A stretch of DNA of 64,000 bases from Scleromatobacter humisilvae (GTDB lineage Bacteria > Pseudomonadota > Gammaproteobacteria > Burkholderiales > Burkholderiaceae_C). The translations under genes and the position numbers were made by a program. Shown piece after piece: positions 1 through 11,876 of the stretch (positions are counted from its first letter, which is position 1; each line of letters starts with the position of its first letter). Below the pieces are notes generated by a model. It saw nothing but the letters and a program-made list of their open reading frames with translations, was not told the DNA's origin and did not search any database. The stretch lies in assembly GCF_023231945.1 (NCBI RefSeq), contig NZ_JAJLJH010000001.1, positions 992,001 to 1,056,000 on the forward strand, read 5' to 3'.

Positions 1-623
1 CGATCCCACTCGCCCTTGCACACCACGGTGTCGCCCGCCTCGGCTTGCGCCTGCGCCTGCGCGACCTCGGTCATCGGCGGCCCGCCGACCACGTAGTAGG
101 CGCCGTCGCCGCTGCGCAGCTCGGCCGCGGCCACGGTGCCGTGCGCGACGCTGACGCGCATCGACAGCGTCGTGCCTTCGCCCGCGTCGTAGCGATACAG
201 GCCGATCTGGATCTCGCGCGCGCAGGCGGCCGCGCGCTGGGTCGCCTGCATCAGGTCGCCGCCCTTGGCCGGCCAGAGCACCAGCAGGGCGTCGCCGGCG
301 AACTTCAGCGGCTCGCCGCCATGGGCCGCAACCAGCGCCAACACCTTGCCGAAGTAGTCGTTGAGCAGTCGGTACAACTCCTCCGCGCCCGCGTCGCCGC
401 GTCGCGCCAGCCGGGTTGCCAGCGGCGTGAAGCCGGTGATGTCGGCGAACATGACCGCCGCGTCGCCGACGTGGGCCTCGAGCTCGCCTTCGGGCGGCGG
501 CTCGGCGACCGGCGCTGCGAGCGCGTGGCGCCAGACCTCGGCCGGCGCGTAGCTCGCGCGCTCCGCGGCCGACGCGTGGTTCAGTCGCGCCGTGGGTGCC
601 CCCGTGAAATGACTCTCGGCCAA
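1..623 (-). CDS. Class III adenylate/guanylate cyclase, N-terminal part (gene runs off the window)
   Basis: The minus-strand frame is open from about 720 to the window edge and encodes a class III nucleotide cyclase catalytic domain. Recognisable pieces are FADITGFTPL (first metal Asp), a helix rich in Leu and Arg, and EPLKFAGDALLVLW (second metal Asp), followed by the VAHGTVAA strand. This is the variant found in large soluble-adenylyl-cyclase-like proteins that usually carry an ATPase and TPR region after the cyclase; that part would lie outside the window. There is no ATG upstream of the domain. I chose TTG at 623 because GGGGGAAG sits about six bases before it. The product would make cAMP from ATP in the cytoplasm. 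Substrate choice (ATP or GTP) cannot be read here. Confidence 0.82.
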   Translation of the reverse strand, partial: MAESHFTGAPTARLNHASAAERASYAPAEVWRHALAAPVAEPPPEGELEAHVGDAAVMFADITGFTPLATRLARRGDAGAEELYRLLNDYFGKVLALVAAHGGEPLKFAGDALLVLWPAKGGDLMQATQRAAACAREIQIGLYRYDAGEGTTLSMRVSVAHGTVAAAELRSGDGAYYVVGGPPMTEVAQAQAQAEAGDTVVCKGEWD

Positions 624-730
624 ATCCGCTTCCCCCAGCTCCGCCGGATCGCGAGCCAGCGGCCCGGATCGACAGTCGGCGACAAGTCTACTGCGGCAGG
701 CGCGTTCGTAACAGATGGAAACCGAGCCGG

Positions 731-3130
<2,400 letters not shown>

Positions 3131-3146
3131 GGCAGGCGCTGAGGAC

Positions 3147-3163
3147 GCCCGCGACGCGCGGGC
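3147..3163 (-). terminator. GC-rich hairpin between CoA-transferase and kinase genes
   Basis: A perfect 7-bp stem GCCCGCG/CGCGGGC with a 3-base loop lies in the 46-base gap after the CoA-transferase stop codon. It has no T-tract on either side, so it is at best a weak or factor-dependent terminator for the CoA-transferase transcript. Confidence 0.3.
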
Positions 3164-3176
3164 TCGACGACGGACT

Positions 3177-5177
3177 TTAGTTCACCTGCGGCCGATCGAT
3201 CTGGCGGAGTTCCGCCAGCCTGCGCTCCGCCTCCGAGGCCGAGTCGAAGATGTGCGGCACGTGTCCTCGATCCTTGAGCGCCGCGCCCAGCCTCGCGTGC
3301 ACGAAGGCGCTGGTCGTGTAGCGCGTGACGTTGCTGTAGCGCGCGCCGGCCACGTCGCGCACCATGTCGACGTAGGCGTCCAGCAGGTCCGGCGCGACGG
3401 TGAAGTTGTCGTAGTTCACGATGGCCGGCACCTTGCGGCCGAGCGGCGCGAGGCGCCGCTCGAGCTCGGCGCGGATGGCCTCGATGTCCGCGACGCTGCG
3501 CACCGTGAAGCCCTCGAAGTTCGCGAAGAAGTGCTGGCGGTCGGCATCGAACGTGAAGCGCTGGTCCAGCGGCAGGCACAGCATGTCGGCCCGCAGCCCG
3601 ATCGGTTCTTCGTTGAACAGGTGCGTCGGCATCTCGCGCAGGCTGCTGGAGATGAGCGGCCGGAAGGCCATCTGCGCGAGGATGTCGCGCTCGACGTCGA
3701 TGCCCGGCGCGATCTCGATGAGCTCGAGCTGCGGCAGGCCGTCGACCGCGCGCAGTTCCATCACGCAGCGCTCGGTGATGTAGAGCGCCGGCTGGCGACG
3801 CCGGACCGCCACGGCGCCGCTGTAGGTGCGGTGCTCGACCTGCTCGACGAACTTGCGCGTCCGGCCTTCTTTGGCGATGCGCAGCCTGCCGTCGGCGATC
3901 GCCACCTCCAGTCCGCTCGCCGTGAAGGTGCCGACGAACACCACCTTCTTCGCGCTCTGGCTGATGTTGATGAAGCCACCTGCGCCGGCGAAGCGCGGCC
4001 CGAAGCGGCTCACGTTGAGGTTGCCTTCGCGGTCGGCCTGCGCCAGGCCGAGGAACGCGATGTCGAGGCCGCCGCCGTCGTAGAAGTCGAACTGGTAGGG
4101 TTGGTCGATCACGGCCTGCGTGTTGATCGCGGCGCCAAAGTCGAGGCCGGCCGCGGGGATGCCGCCGATGACGCCGGGCTCGGTCGTCAGCGTCAGCAGG
4201 TCGACGATGCGCTCCTCATTGGCGACGCTGGCGATGCCCTCGGGCATGCCGATGCCGAGGTTGACGACGCTGTTGGCCCGCAGCTCCAGCGCCGCGCGGC
4301 GCGCGATGATCTTGCGCTCGTCGAGCGGCAGCGGCGCGTTGGCGCCGGCGGGCACGCGCATCTCGCCGCTGAAGCCGGCGTTGTAGCGGGTGCCGAAGGT
4401 CTGCCAGTGGTGGTCGGGCTCGGCCACCACCACGCAGTCGACCAGCAGGCCCGGCACCTTGACGTCGCGCGGCTTGAGCGCGCCGCGCTCGGCCAGGCGC
4501 TCGACCTGCGCGATCACGATGCCGCCGCTGTTGTGGGCGGCCGTCGCCATCGACAGCGCCTCCAGCGTCAACGCCTCGCGTTCCATCGTCAGGTTGCCTT
4601 CCAGGTCGGCGGTCGTCGCACGGATGATGGCCACGTCGACCGGGAAGGCCTTGTAGAACAGGAACTCCTCGCCGCCCACCGTCATGGACTCGACCAGCGC
4701 CTCGGTCGTGCGCTCGTTCATGCGTCCGCCGCCGTGGCGCGGGTCGACGAAGGTGCCGAGGCCGATGCGGCTCAGGTGGCCGGGACGCCGCGCGGCGATG
4801 TCGCGAAACAGGCAGCTGATCACGCCCTGCGGCAGGTTGTAGGCCTCGATCCGGTTGTCGAGCGCGAGACGGCCGAGGCCGGGCACGAGGCCCCAGTGGC
4901 CGCCGATCACGCGCCGCACCAGCCCTTCGTGCGCGAGATGGTTGAGCCCCTTGCCGGCGCCGTCGCCCTGCCCTGCGGGATAGACCAGCGTCAGCTCGCG
5001 GGGCCCGTCGCCGGACTTGAACCGCTTCTCGACCGCAATCGCGATCTCCTCGGCGAAGCCGATGCCGACGAAGCCGCTGGTGGCGACGGTGTCGCCATCG
5101 CGGATCAGGCGCACGGCCTGCTCGGCCGTGACGACCTTGTTGCGGTCCGTGATCCGGTGATCGAGCGACGCTGCCAT
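3177..5177 (-). CDS. Acyl-CoA:acetate/3-ketoacid CoA-transferase (family I, propionate CoA-transferase type) with C-terminal extension
   Basis: A 666-residue cytoplasmic enzyme that moves CoA between short acyl-CoAs and carboxylates. The N-terminal half matches the alpha-like domain ([32 protein letters not shown]). The second half holds the beta-like domain with TTEPGVIGG, whose Glu333 is the expected CoA-thioester nucleophile, and a GAGGFINIS stretch. Family members such as YdiF or propionate CoA-transferase are about 520-530 residues. This one has about 130 extra residues at the C-terminus (after [10 protein letters not shown]). I start it at ATG 5177, because GGAGG stands five bases before that codon. 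A longer reading from 5234 adds residues of no family resemblance. It has a 160-base upstream gap and is probably its own unit. Confidence 0.9.
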   Translation of the reverse strand: MAASLDHRITDRNKVVTAEQAVRLIRDGDTVATSGFVGIGFAEEIAIAVEKRFKSGDGPRELTLVYPAGQGDGAGKGLNHLAHEGLVRRVIGGHWGLVPGLGRLALDNRIEAYNLPQGVISCLFRDIAARRPGHLSRIGLGTFVDPRHGGGRMNERTTEALVESMTVGGEEFLFYKAFPVDVAIIRATTADLEGNLTMEREALTLEALSMATAAHNSGGIVIAQVERLAERGALKPRDVKVPGLLVDCVVVAEPDHHWQTFGTRYNAGFSGEMRVPAGANAPLPLDERKIIARRAALELRANSVVNLGIGMPEGIASVANEERIVDLLTLTTEPGVIGGIPAAGLDFGAAINTQAVIDQPYQFDFYDGGGLDIAFLGLAQADREGNLNVSRFGPRFAGAGGFINISQSAKKVVFVGTFTASGLEVAIADGRLRIAKEGRTRKFVEQVEHRTYSGAVAVRRRQPALYITERCVMELRAVDGLPQLELIEIAPGIDVERDILAQMAFRPLISSSLREMPTHLFNEEPIGLRADMLCLPLDQRFTFDADRQHFFANFEGFTVRSVADIEAIRAELERRLAPLGRKVPAIVNYDNFTVAPDLLDAYVDMVRDVAGARYSNVTRYTTSAFVHARLGAALKDRGHVPHIFDSASEAERRLAELRQIDRPQVN

Positions 5178-5339
5178 GGCGACCTCCAACGAGAGACGTG
5201 CTGCGGCTCGTCGCGCCGCGGCCAGGTCCAGCACACGCGGCGAGTGCCTGCACGTACTGTGGCAGGTTCCTGGCGTTGGCGACAGTCGGGTTCACCGGCA
5301 TGCCGGGAGCCCGCCCGTTCAGCGCATCAGGCTGCGTCG

Positions 5340-6140
5340 TCAGGTGCCGACCCGTTCGACGGACCCGAACGCGTCGACGCGCGCATCGCGCAGGACGCGC
5401 CCGATGATCAGGACGGCCGGACTGCCCAGGCCGTGCGCCGCCACCGCGTCGACGAGGCCGCCGAGCGTCGTCACCAGCCGCCGCTCGTCGCGCGTGCTGG
5501 CGCGTTCGACGACGGCCGCGGGCAGGTCGGCGGGCAGCGCCGCCAGCAGCTGCGCCGCGATCTGCTCCAGGCGCGAGACGCCCATGTAGATCACCAGCGT
5601 CACGCCGGTCGCCGCGAGCGCCGCGATCCCGCGCCAGTCCGGGCCCGCCGAGCCCGGTCGCGCGTGCCCGGTGAGCAGCAACGTCGCCTGCGACTCCATG
5701 CGTCGATCCGTCCAGCCCACGCCCAGCGAGGCGGCCGCGCCCAGGCCCGCGGTGATGCCGTTGACGATCTCGACTTCCAGGCCGGCCGCGCGAAGCGCCG
5801 CGATCTCCTCGCCGGCGCGGCCGAAGATCAGCGGATCGCCGCCCTTGAGCCGGACGACCTTCTCCCCGGCCAGCGCCTCGCGCACCATGAGCTTCTCGAT
5901 GAAGTCCTGCGGCGTCGATGCACAGCCGCCGCGCTTGCCGACGTGGATCACGCGCGGCGCGGGCTCGGCGCCTTCGAGCACCGATCCGAGCACTTGCCGG
6001 CCGACGAGGTCATCGACCAGGATGACCGTCGCGGCGCGCAGGACCCGGACTGCCTTGAGCGTCAGCAGCTCGGGATCGCCAGGGCCGGCGCCGACCAGGT
6101 GAACAGGGTGAAGGACAGGCTTCATGGTGTCGAGTCGCAT
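5340..6140 (-). CDS. cobA: Uroporphyrinogen-III C-methyltransferase (SUMT)
   Basis: A 266-residue SAM-dependent methylase that converts uroporphyrinogen III to precorrin-2, the first step toward siroheme. Diagnostic stretches are VGAGPGDPELLTLKA (SAM loop), VGKRGG, VRLKGGDPLIFGRAGEE and the TLVIYMG segment. It is the last gene of the nitrate-assimilation operon, 19 bases after nasA, which fits its job: NirB needs siroheme. The methylase stands alone, without the CysG dehydrogenase/ferrochelatase domain, so those steps must be encoded elsewhere. Start ATG 6140 has GGAG eight bases upstream; the in-frame ATG five codons later has no such site. Confidence 0.94.
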   Translation of the reverse strand: MRLDTMKPVLHPVHLVGAGPGDPELLTLKAVRVLRAATVILVDDLVGRQVLGSVLEGAEPAPRVIHVGKRGGCASTPQDFIEKLMVREALAGEKVVRLKGGDPLIFGRAGEEIAALRAAGLEVEIVNGITAGLGAAASLGVGWTDRRMESQATLLLTGHARPGSAGPDWRGIAALAATGVTLVIYMGVSRLEQIAAQLLAALPADLPAAVVERASTRDERRLVTTLGGLVDAVAAHGLGSPAVLIIGRVLRDARVDAFGSVERVGT

Positions 6141-6159
6141 GGGGTTGTCTCCAGGTCGA

Positions 6160-9003
6160 TTACGCCAGCGTACGCTCCGCCGCCGCCTGCGCAAGGCGGC
6201 GCAGGCGCGGCAGGCAGGAGCCGCAGTTGGTGCCGAAATGCAGCCGGGCCTGGGCCTGCGCGAGCCGCTGCGACGAACCGCCATCCGCGGCTTCAAGGGC
6301 GGCTGTCGCGGTCGCCACGCTGACGTCGAAGCAGGTGCACAGCTGCGGACTGGCCGGCGCCGCCGGGCCAGGCGCCACGCCCTCGCGCGCGCCCGGCGCG
6401 AGCATCCGGCGTGCCGGCATCGCGAGCGGCTCGCCGCCTTGCAGCGTGTCGCGCCACCACGCCGCGAGCGCCGGGTCGCCGCCGTCCGCCCCGCTGACCC
6501 AGAAAGCCGCCAGGCGCTCCTGGCCCGCGGCATCGCGCCGCACGCGCAACGCGCGTTGCAGGCCGCTGCGCGGATCGCGGTAGTCGAGCACGGTCTCGGC
6601 CCGAAGCGCCAGCGCCGCCCGCAGCGCATCGAGCACGTCCGCGGTCGGCACCTCGCTCGCGGCGGCGTCGAGCCGGAGTCCGACCCAGCCGCGCTCGTCC
6701 GGCTCGCGTCCGAACGGCAGGCAGCTTGCATAGCCGAACTGCGCGAGCAGCGGCCGGATGCGCTCGCGCCGCGTCAGCGCCTCGTCCTGCGGCAGCCAGG
6801 CCATCGCGCGCAGGCGCCAGGGCAGCCCGGCGCGCGCGATGCGCACGGCGCAGTGCTTGAGTTCGGGCTGCCTGGCCTGCGGGCAGGACGCGGGCGTCGT
6901 CAACGCGTTGATGCCGGCGAACGGGGCGACACCGTCGCCGCGCCCAGTCAGCGACTCCTCGCCCCAGTGCATCGCGATGAACGCCTGGGCCGAGGCCTGG
7001 GCGTCGCCGCGGCGTGCGGGCAGCACCAGCTCGCCGCGGCGCGACGTGACGCGCACGAGCTCGCCCTCGGCCAGATTGAGCCGCGCCATGTCCTGCGCGC
7101 AGAGATCGATGGCCGGCCCGTGGACGTCGCCGTAGAGCCGGCCGAGCGTGCCCGTCCGGCTCATGCCGTGCCACTGGTCGCGCAGGCGGCCCGTCGTCAG
7201 CGAGAACGGAAAGCGCGCGTCGCGCGGTTCGGCGGGCGGCCTGGCGGCGATGTCGAAGAAGCGCGCGCGGCCGTCTGGCGTGGGGAAACGGCCATCGGCG
7301 TAGAGCCGGGCCAGGCCGCGCGTCGCACCGGCGGGAAAGGGCCACTGCTGCGGGCCGTCGCGTTCGAGCAGCGCGTAGCTCAGGCCGGTGATGTCGAGGT
7401 CGCGGCCACGCGTGGTCGCACGATGTTCGTTCCAGACCGATTCCGCGTCGTCGTAAGGAAACAGCGACACCCGGCCCGGGCGCAACTGCCGCTCGATGCG
7501 GCGCGCCACGTCGACGACGATGCGCCAGTCGTCGCGCGCCTCGCCCGCCGCGCGCACCGCCGGGCGCACGCGGCTGATGCGGCGCTCGCTGTTGGTGACG
7601 CTGCCGCTCTTCTCGCCCCAGGTCGACGCGGGCAGCAGCAGGTCGGCGAACGGTGCGGTCGCGGTGGTCGCAAAGGCCTCCTGCAGCACGACGAACTCGG
7701 CGCGCTCGAGCGCGCGGCGCACGGTCGCCTGGTCGGGCATCGACTGCGCCGGATTCGTGCACGCGATCCACAGCAGCCGGATCTCGCCGTCGGCCGCGGC
7801 CTCGAACATCTCGATGGCCGTCTTGCCCGGCGTGGCGGGCACGTCGTCGACACCCCACAGCGCCGCGACCTCCGCGCGATGCGCCGGATCGCCCAGGTCG
7901 CGATGCGCCGACAGCAGGTTGGCGAGCCCGCCAACCTCGCGCCCGCCCATTGCGTTGGGCTGGCCGGTGAGCGAGAACGGTCCCGCGCCTGGCCGCCCGA
8001 TCTGGCCGGTGGCCAGATGCAGGTTGATCAGCGAGCCGTTGTTGGCCGTCCCCTGCGCGCTCTGGTTCAGGCCCATGCAGTACAGCGACAGCACCGCGGC
8101 CGACCCGCCCCACCAGCGCGCGGCGGTGACGATGTCCTCCTCGCGCAGCCCGGTGGCGCGCGCAGTCTCGCGCGGCGTGCATTCGCGCACGCGGTCGCGC
8201 AACGCCTCGAAGCCGGACGTGTGCGCGCGGACGAACGCGGCGTCCGTCAGCCCGTCCCACAACATCAGGTGCAGCAGGCCGTGATACAGCGCGATGTCCG
8301 ATCCCGGCAGGATCTGCAGGTGCAGGTCGGCCATCGCCGCCGTCTCGGTCTTGCGCGGATCGACGACGATCCACTTCTGCGACGGCCGCGCCGCCTTCGC
8401 ATCCTCCAGGCGGCGGCACAGGATCGGATGCGCCCATGCGAGGTTGCTGCCGGTGATGAAGACGAGGTCGGCGTCGGCGAAGTCGTCGTAGCACGTGGGT
8501 GGGGCGTCCGCGCCGAGCGTGGCCTTGTAGCCGGACACGGCGCTCGACATGCACAGCCGCGAGTTGGTGTCGACGTTGTTGGTGCCCAGCAGGCCCTTGG
8601 CGAGCTTGTTGAAGACGTAGTAGTCCTCGGTCAGGAGCTGGCCCGAGATGTACAGGCCGACCGCGTCGGGGCCGTGCGCGCGCACCGTGTCGACGAGGCG
8701 ATCCGACAGCGTGGCCAGCGCCTCGTCCCATCCGATCGCCGCGGCCGCCGCGCCGCGCCGCGCTCGCCGCATCGGGTGCAGCAGGCGCGACTGCGCCGCG
8801 ACGTGAGGCGCCGCCGTCAGGTGCAGCGTGCTTCCCTTGGTGCACAGGCGGCCGAAGTTGGCCGGATGCTCGGGGTCGCCGCGCACGTCGACGATGGTCG
8901 AACCTTCGGTGCGGATGATCACGCCGCAGCCGACGCCGCAATACGGGCACGTCGAACGCGTCTCGCGCGCGTCCTGCGAGGCGATGGGGATGACGCGGGC
9001 CAA
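6160..9003 (-). CDS. nasA: Assimilatory nitrate reductase catalytic subunit with C-terminal BFD-like [2Fe-2S] domain
   Basis: A 947-residue cytoplasmic molybdoenzyme that reduces nitrate to nitrite. Cys19, Cys22, Cys26 and Cys54 (CPYCGVGC, then RLCTKG) bind the [4Fe-4S] cluster. NSRLCMSSAV carries the Cys that ligates molybdenum. The MGD-binding fold and the C-terminal molydopterin dinucleotide domain (TGRLRDQWH) follow. The last 60 residues form a BFD-like domain with CTC and CGSC pairs for a [2Fe-2S] cluster, as in the longer NasA/NasC-type enzymes. There is no twin-arginine signal, separating it from periplasmic NapA. The start is TTG at 9003: GAGG sits eight bases before it and overlaps the nirD stop region. 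It lies 9 bases after nirD, in one operon. Confidence 0.95.
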   Translation of the reverse strand: MARVIPIASQDARETRSTCPYCGVGCGVIIRTEGSTIVDVRGDPEHPANFGRLCTKGSTLHLTAAPHVAAQSRLLHPMRRARRGAAAAAIGWDEALATLSDRLVDTVRAHGPDAVGLYISGQLLTEDYYVFNKLAKGLLGTNNVDTNSRLCMSSAVSGYKATLGADAPPTCYDDFADADLVFITGSNLAWAHPILCRRLEDAKAARPSQKWIVVDPRKTETAAMADLHLQILPGSDIALYHGLLHLMLWDGLTDAAFVRAHTSGFEALRDRVRECTPRETARATGLREEDIVTAARWWGGSAAVLSLYCMGLNQSAQGTANNGSLINLHLATGQIGRPGAGPFSLTGQPNAMGGREVGGLANLLSAHRDLGDPAHRAEVAALWGVDDVPATPGKTAIEMFEAAADGEIRLLWIACTNPAQSMPDQATVRRALERAEFVVLQEAFATTATAPFADLLLPASTWGEKSGSVTNSERRISRVRPAVRAAGEARDDWRIVVDVARRIERQLRPGRVSLFPYDDAESVWNEHRATTRGRDLDITGLSYALLERDGPQQWPFPAGATRGLARLYADGRFPTPDGRARFFDIAARPPAEPRDARFPFSLTTGRLRDQWHGMSRTGTLGRLYGDVHGPAIDLCAQDMARLNLAEGELVRVTSRRGELVLPARRGDAQASAQAFIAMHWGEESLTGRGDGVAPFAGINALTTPASCPQARQPELKHCAVRIARAGLPWRLRAMAWLPQDEALTRRERIRPLLAQFGYASCLPFGREPDERGWVGLRLDAAASEVPTADVLDALRAALALRAETVLDYRDPRSGLQRALRVRRDAAGQERLAAFWVSGADGGDPALAAWWRDTLQGGEPLAMPARRMLAPGAREGVAPGPAAPASPQLCTCFDVSVATATAALEAADGGSSQRLAQAQARLHFGTNCGSCLPRLRRLAQAAAERTLA

Positions 9004-9012
9004 GGCGACGCC

Positions 9013-9402
9013 TCAGGCGCTCGCGATGGCGATCACGCGGCGCGCGAGCGCCGCGGCGTCCGCTTCGTCCGTGGCCAGCGAGTCGAGTTCGCGCGCCGAC
9101 AGGCTCACGACGCCGCCCTCCACGCGCACCGCGAAGCGTGTCGCGCAGCCGATGTCCGGCGCCCGCGCCTCGCCGTCCACCAGCGAGATCGCCCAGTTGT
9201 GCAACGGACACGCGACGTGATCGCCGAACACGATGCCCTGACTCAGCGGACCGCCCTTGTGCGGGCAGCGATCGAGCAGCGCGAACACGCGGTCGTCGGC
9301 GGTGCGGAACACGGCGACGTCCGCGCCGGCCGCACGGCGAACGCGACGCGCGCCGAGCACCGGGATGTCGTCGATCCGGCAGATGGTCTTCCAGTCGTTC
9401 AT
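9013..9402 (-). CDS. nirD: Nitrite reductase (NADH) small subunit, Rieske-type
   Basis: A 129-residue partner of NirB in the cytoplasmic NADH-dependent nitrite reductase. It keeps a full set of Rieske ligands: CPHKGG (Cys and His) and CPLHNW (Cys and His). Enterobacterial NirD proteins often lack these, so this one probably holds a real [2Fe-2S] cluster. ATG 9402 follows AGGGAG at a usable distance. An in-frame reading further upstream runs back into nirB and is rejected. It lies 14 bases after nirB and 9 before nasA. Confidence 0.93.
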   Translation of the reverse strand: MNDWKTICRIDDIPVLGARRVRRAAGADVAVFRTADDRVFALLDRCPHKGGPLSQGIVFGDHVACPLHNWAISLVDGEARAPDIGCATRFAVRVEGGVVSLSARELDSLATDEADAAALARRVIAIASA

Positions 9403-9416
9403 GCGAATGACTCCCT

Positions 9417-11855
9417 TCAGGCCGGAATGAGCGGGATGAACTGGCGGCGGTCGACCGCCGCCTTGTCGAACTCGAACCACGGATCGGGCTCGCCGTCGAG
9501 CGCGAACTGCAGCCGTTCCCACAGCGCCTTGCGATGGGCCGCGTCGTCGAGCACGCGCTGCTTGATGCTGTCGAGGCCGACGCGCGCGATCCAGTGCACC
9601 GTGCGTTCGAGGTACCAGCCTTCCTCGCGATAGAGCTGCAGGAACGCGCCGCTCATCTCCATCACCTCATCGGCCGTGCGCACCTTGCAGAAGAACTGGC
9701 CAGCCTCGGTCTTGATGCCGCCGTTGCCGCCGACGTAGAGCTCCCAGCCCGAGTCGACGCCGATGATGCCCACGTCCTTGATGCCCGACTCGGCGCAGTT
9801 GCGCGGGCAGCCCGAGACCGCCAGCTTGACCTTGTGCGGCGCGTACATGCGCCACAGCGCGCGCTCGAGATCCTTGCCCATCTGCGTCGAATCCTGCGTG
9901 CCGAAACGGCACCACTCGCTGCCGACGCAGGTCTTGACGGTGCGCAGCGCCTTCGCGTACGCGTGGCCCGAGGGCATGCCGATGTCCTTCCAGACGTTCT
10001 GCAGATCCTCCTTCTTCACGCCCAGCAGGTCGATGCGCTGGCCGCCGGTGACCTTGACCGTGGGGATCCTGTACTTGTCGACGACATCGGCGATGCGTCG
10101 CAGCTCGGAGGCCGTCGTCTCGCCGCCCCACATGCGCGGGATGACCGAGTAGGTGCCGTCCTTCTGGATGTTGGCGTGCGAGCGTTCGTTGATGGTGCGG
10201 CTCTGCGGATCGTCCCTCGCCTCCTTCGGCCAGGTGCTGATCAGGTAGTAGTTCAGCGCCGGCCGGCACGACGCGCAGCCGTCCGGCGTGCGCCACGACA
10301 GCGCGCGCTGCGTGTCGGCGATGGTCAGCAGGCGCAGCTTGCGGATCGCCTCGCGCACGTCGCCGTGCGAGTGGTCGGTGCAGCCGCACATGGCCTTCTT
10401 CTTCGGCGTGGCGGAGTAGTCGCCGCCGGCCGTCGCCATGATGATCTGCTCGACCAGCCCCGTGCACGAGCCGCACGACGCGCTCGCCTTGGTGTGCTTG
10501 CGCACGTCGTCGAGCGTGAACAGGCCCTTCTCCTTGATCGCCTTGCAGATCGCGCCCTTGCTGACGCCGTTGCAGCCGCAGACCTCGTCGGCATCGGCCA
10601 TCGCCGCGGCCTTGTTCTGTCCCTGGTGGCCGGCGTCGCCAAGGCTGGACTCGCCCCACATCAGGCGGTCGCGGATGTCGCTGACGCTGCGGCCCTCGCG
10701 CAGCAGCTTGAAGTACCAGCTGCCGTCGACGGTGTCGCCGTACAGGCAGGCGCCCACGAGCTTGTCGTCCTTGATCACGAGCTTCTTGTAGACGCCGCCC
10801 TGCGGGTCGGACAGCACGATGGCGTCGCAGCCCTCGCCGCCCATGAAGTCGCCGGCGGAGAACAGGTCGATGCCGGTGACCTTGAGCTTGGTCGACACCT
10901 GGCTGCCGAGATAGCGCCCGATGCCGAACTCCGCGAGATGCGTCGCGCAGACCTTGGCCTGCTCGAACAGCGGCGCGACCAGGCCGTAGGCGACGCCGCG
11001 GTGCGCGGCGCATTCGCCCACCGCGTAGATGCGCGCGTCGGTGACGGTCTGCAGCGTGTCGGTGACGGCGATGCCGCGCTGGCAATGCACACCCGCCATC
11101 TCGGCGAGCGCCGTGTTGGGGCGGATGCCCGCGGCCATCACGACCAGGTCGGCGAGGACTTCGGTGCCGTCCTTGAAACGCACGGCACGCACGCGGTCCG
11201 TGGCCTCGTCCGCCAGCAGCGCCTCGGTCTGCGCGCCGATCAGGAAATCGAGCCCGCGCGCGACCAGCGACTCGCGCAGCAGGCTGCCGGCGACGTCGTC
11301 GAGCTGGCGCTCCATCAGCCATGGCGCGATGTGCACCACGGTGACCTTCATGCCGCGCAGCATCAACCCGTTGGCCGCCTCGAGGCCCAGCAGGCCGCCG
11401 CCGATGACGACCGCGTGCTTGTACTTCGTCGCGGCGTCGATCATGGCCTCGGTGTCGGCGATGTCGCGATAGCCGATGACGCCGGGCAGCTCCTTGCCCG
11501 GCACCGGCAGCATGAAGGGCGTCGAGCCGGTGGCGATCAACAGGCGGTCGTACGGCGCCTGCGTGCCGTCGGCTGCATGCACGACGCGCCTGACGCGGTC
11601 GATGCGCGCCACCGCCTTGCCCAGGTGCAGCGTGATGCCGTGCTCCGAGTACCAGGCCAGCGGGTTGAGCACGATCTCGGCAATCGTCTGCTCGCCCGCG
11701 AGCACCGGCGACAGCAGGATGCGGTTGTAGTTCGGATGCGGCTCGGCGCCGAACACGGTGATGTCGTACAGGTCGGGCGCGATCTTCAGCAGCTCCTCGA
11801 GCGTGCGCACGCCGGCCATGCCGTTGCCGATCATCACGAGCTTCATCTTCTTCAT
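9417..11855 (-). CDS. nirB: Assimilatory nitrite reductase (NADH) large subunit
   Basis: An 812-residue siroheme flavoprotein that reduces nitrite to ammonium with NADH. Residues 1-300 hold FAD and NAD Rossmann folds (IGNGMAGVRTLEEL, IGGGLLGLEAANG). Residues about 420-470 form a BFD-like domain with CGCNG and SCGSC cysteines. The nitrite/sulfite reductase part follows, and the siroheme-[4Fe-4S] ligands are in TCVGSEWCRFG (Cys-x5-Cys) and SGCPRNC (Cys-x3-Cys). The length is usual for the family. ATG 11855 has AAGG eight bases upstream. It is the second gene of the operon, 21 bases after the transporter. Confidence 0.96.
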   Translation of the reverse strand: MKKMKLVMIGNGMAGVRTLEELLKIAPDLYDITVFGAEPHPNYNRILLSPVLAGEQTIAEIVLNPLAWYSEHGITLHLGKAVARIDRVRRVVHAADGTQAPYDRLLIATGSTPFMLPVPGKELPGVIGYRDIADTEAMIDAATKYKHAVVIGGGLLGLEAANGLMLRGMKVTVVHIAPWLMERQLDDVAGSLLRESLVARGLDFLIGAQTEALLADEATDRVRAVRFKDGTEVLADLVVMAAGIRPNTALAEMAGVHCQRGIAVTDTLQTVTDARIYAVGECAAHRGVAYGLVAPLFEQAKVCATHLAEFGIGRYLGSQVSTKLKVTGIDLFSAGDFMGGEGCDAIVLSDPQGGVYKKLVIKDDKLVGACLYGDTVDGSWYFKLLREGRSVSDIRDRLMWGESSLGDAGHQGQNKAAAMADADEVCGCNGVSKGAICKAIKEKGLFTLDDVRKHTKASASCGSCTGLVEQIIMATAGGDYSATPKKKAMCGCTDHSHGDVREAIRKLRLLTIADTQRALSWRTPDGCASCRPALNYYLISTWPKEARDDPQSRTINERSHANIQKDGTYSVIPRMWGGETTASELRRIADVVDKYRIPTVKVTGGQRIDLLGVKKEDLQNVWKDIGMPSGHAYAKALRTVKTCVGSEWCRFGTQDSTQMGKDLERALWRMYAPHKVKLAVSGCPRNCAESGIKDVGIIGVDSGWELYVGGNGGIKTEAGQFFCKVRTADEVMEMSGAFLQLYREEGWYLERTVHWIARVGLDSIKQRVLDDAAHRKALWERLQFALDGEPDPWFEFDKAAVDRRQFIPLIPA

Positions 11856-11876
11856 GGCGTGAGCCTTTCTGCGCGA

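Noticed and set aside
5178-5234. Upstream start for the CoA-transferase
   Set aside because: ATG 5177 has a strong GGAGG and begins at the conserved N-terminus; the added residues do not belong to the family.
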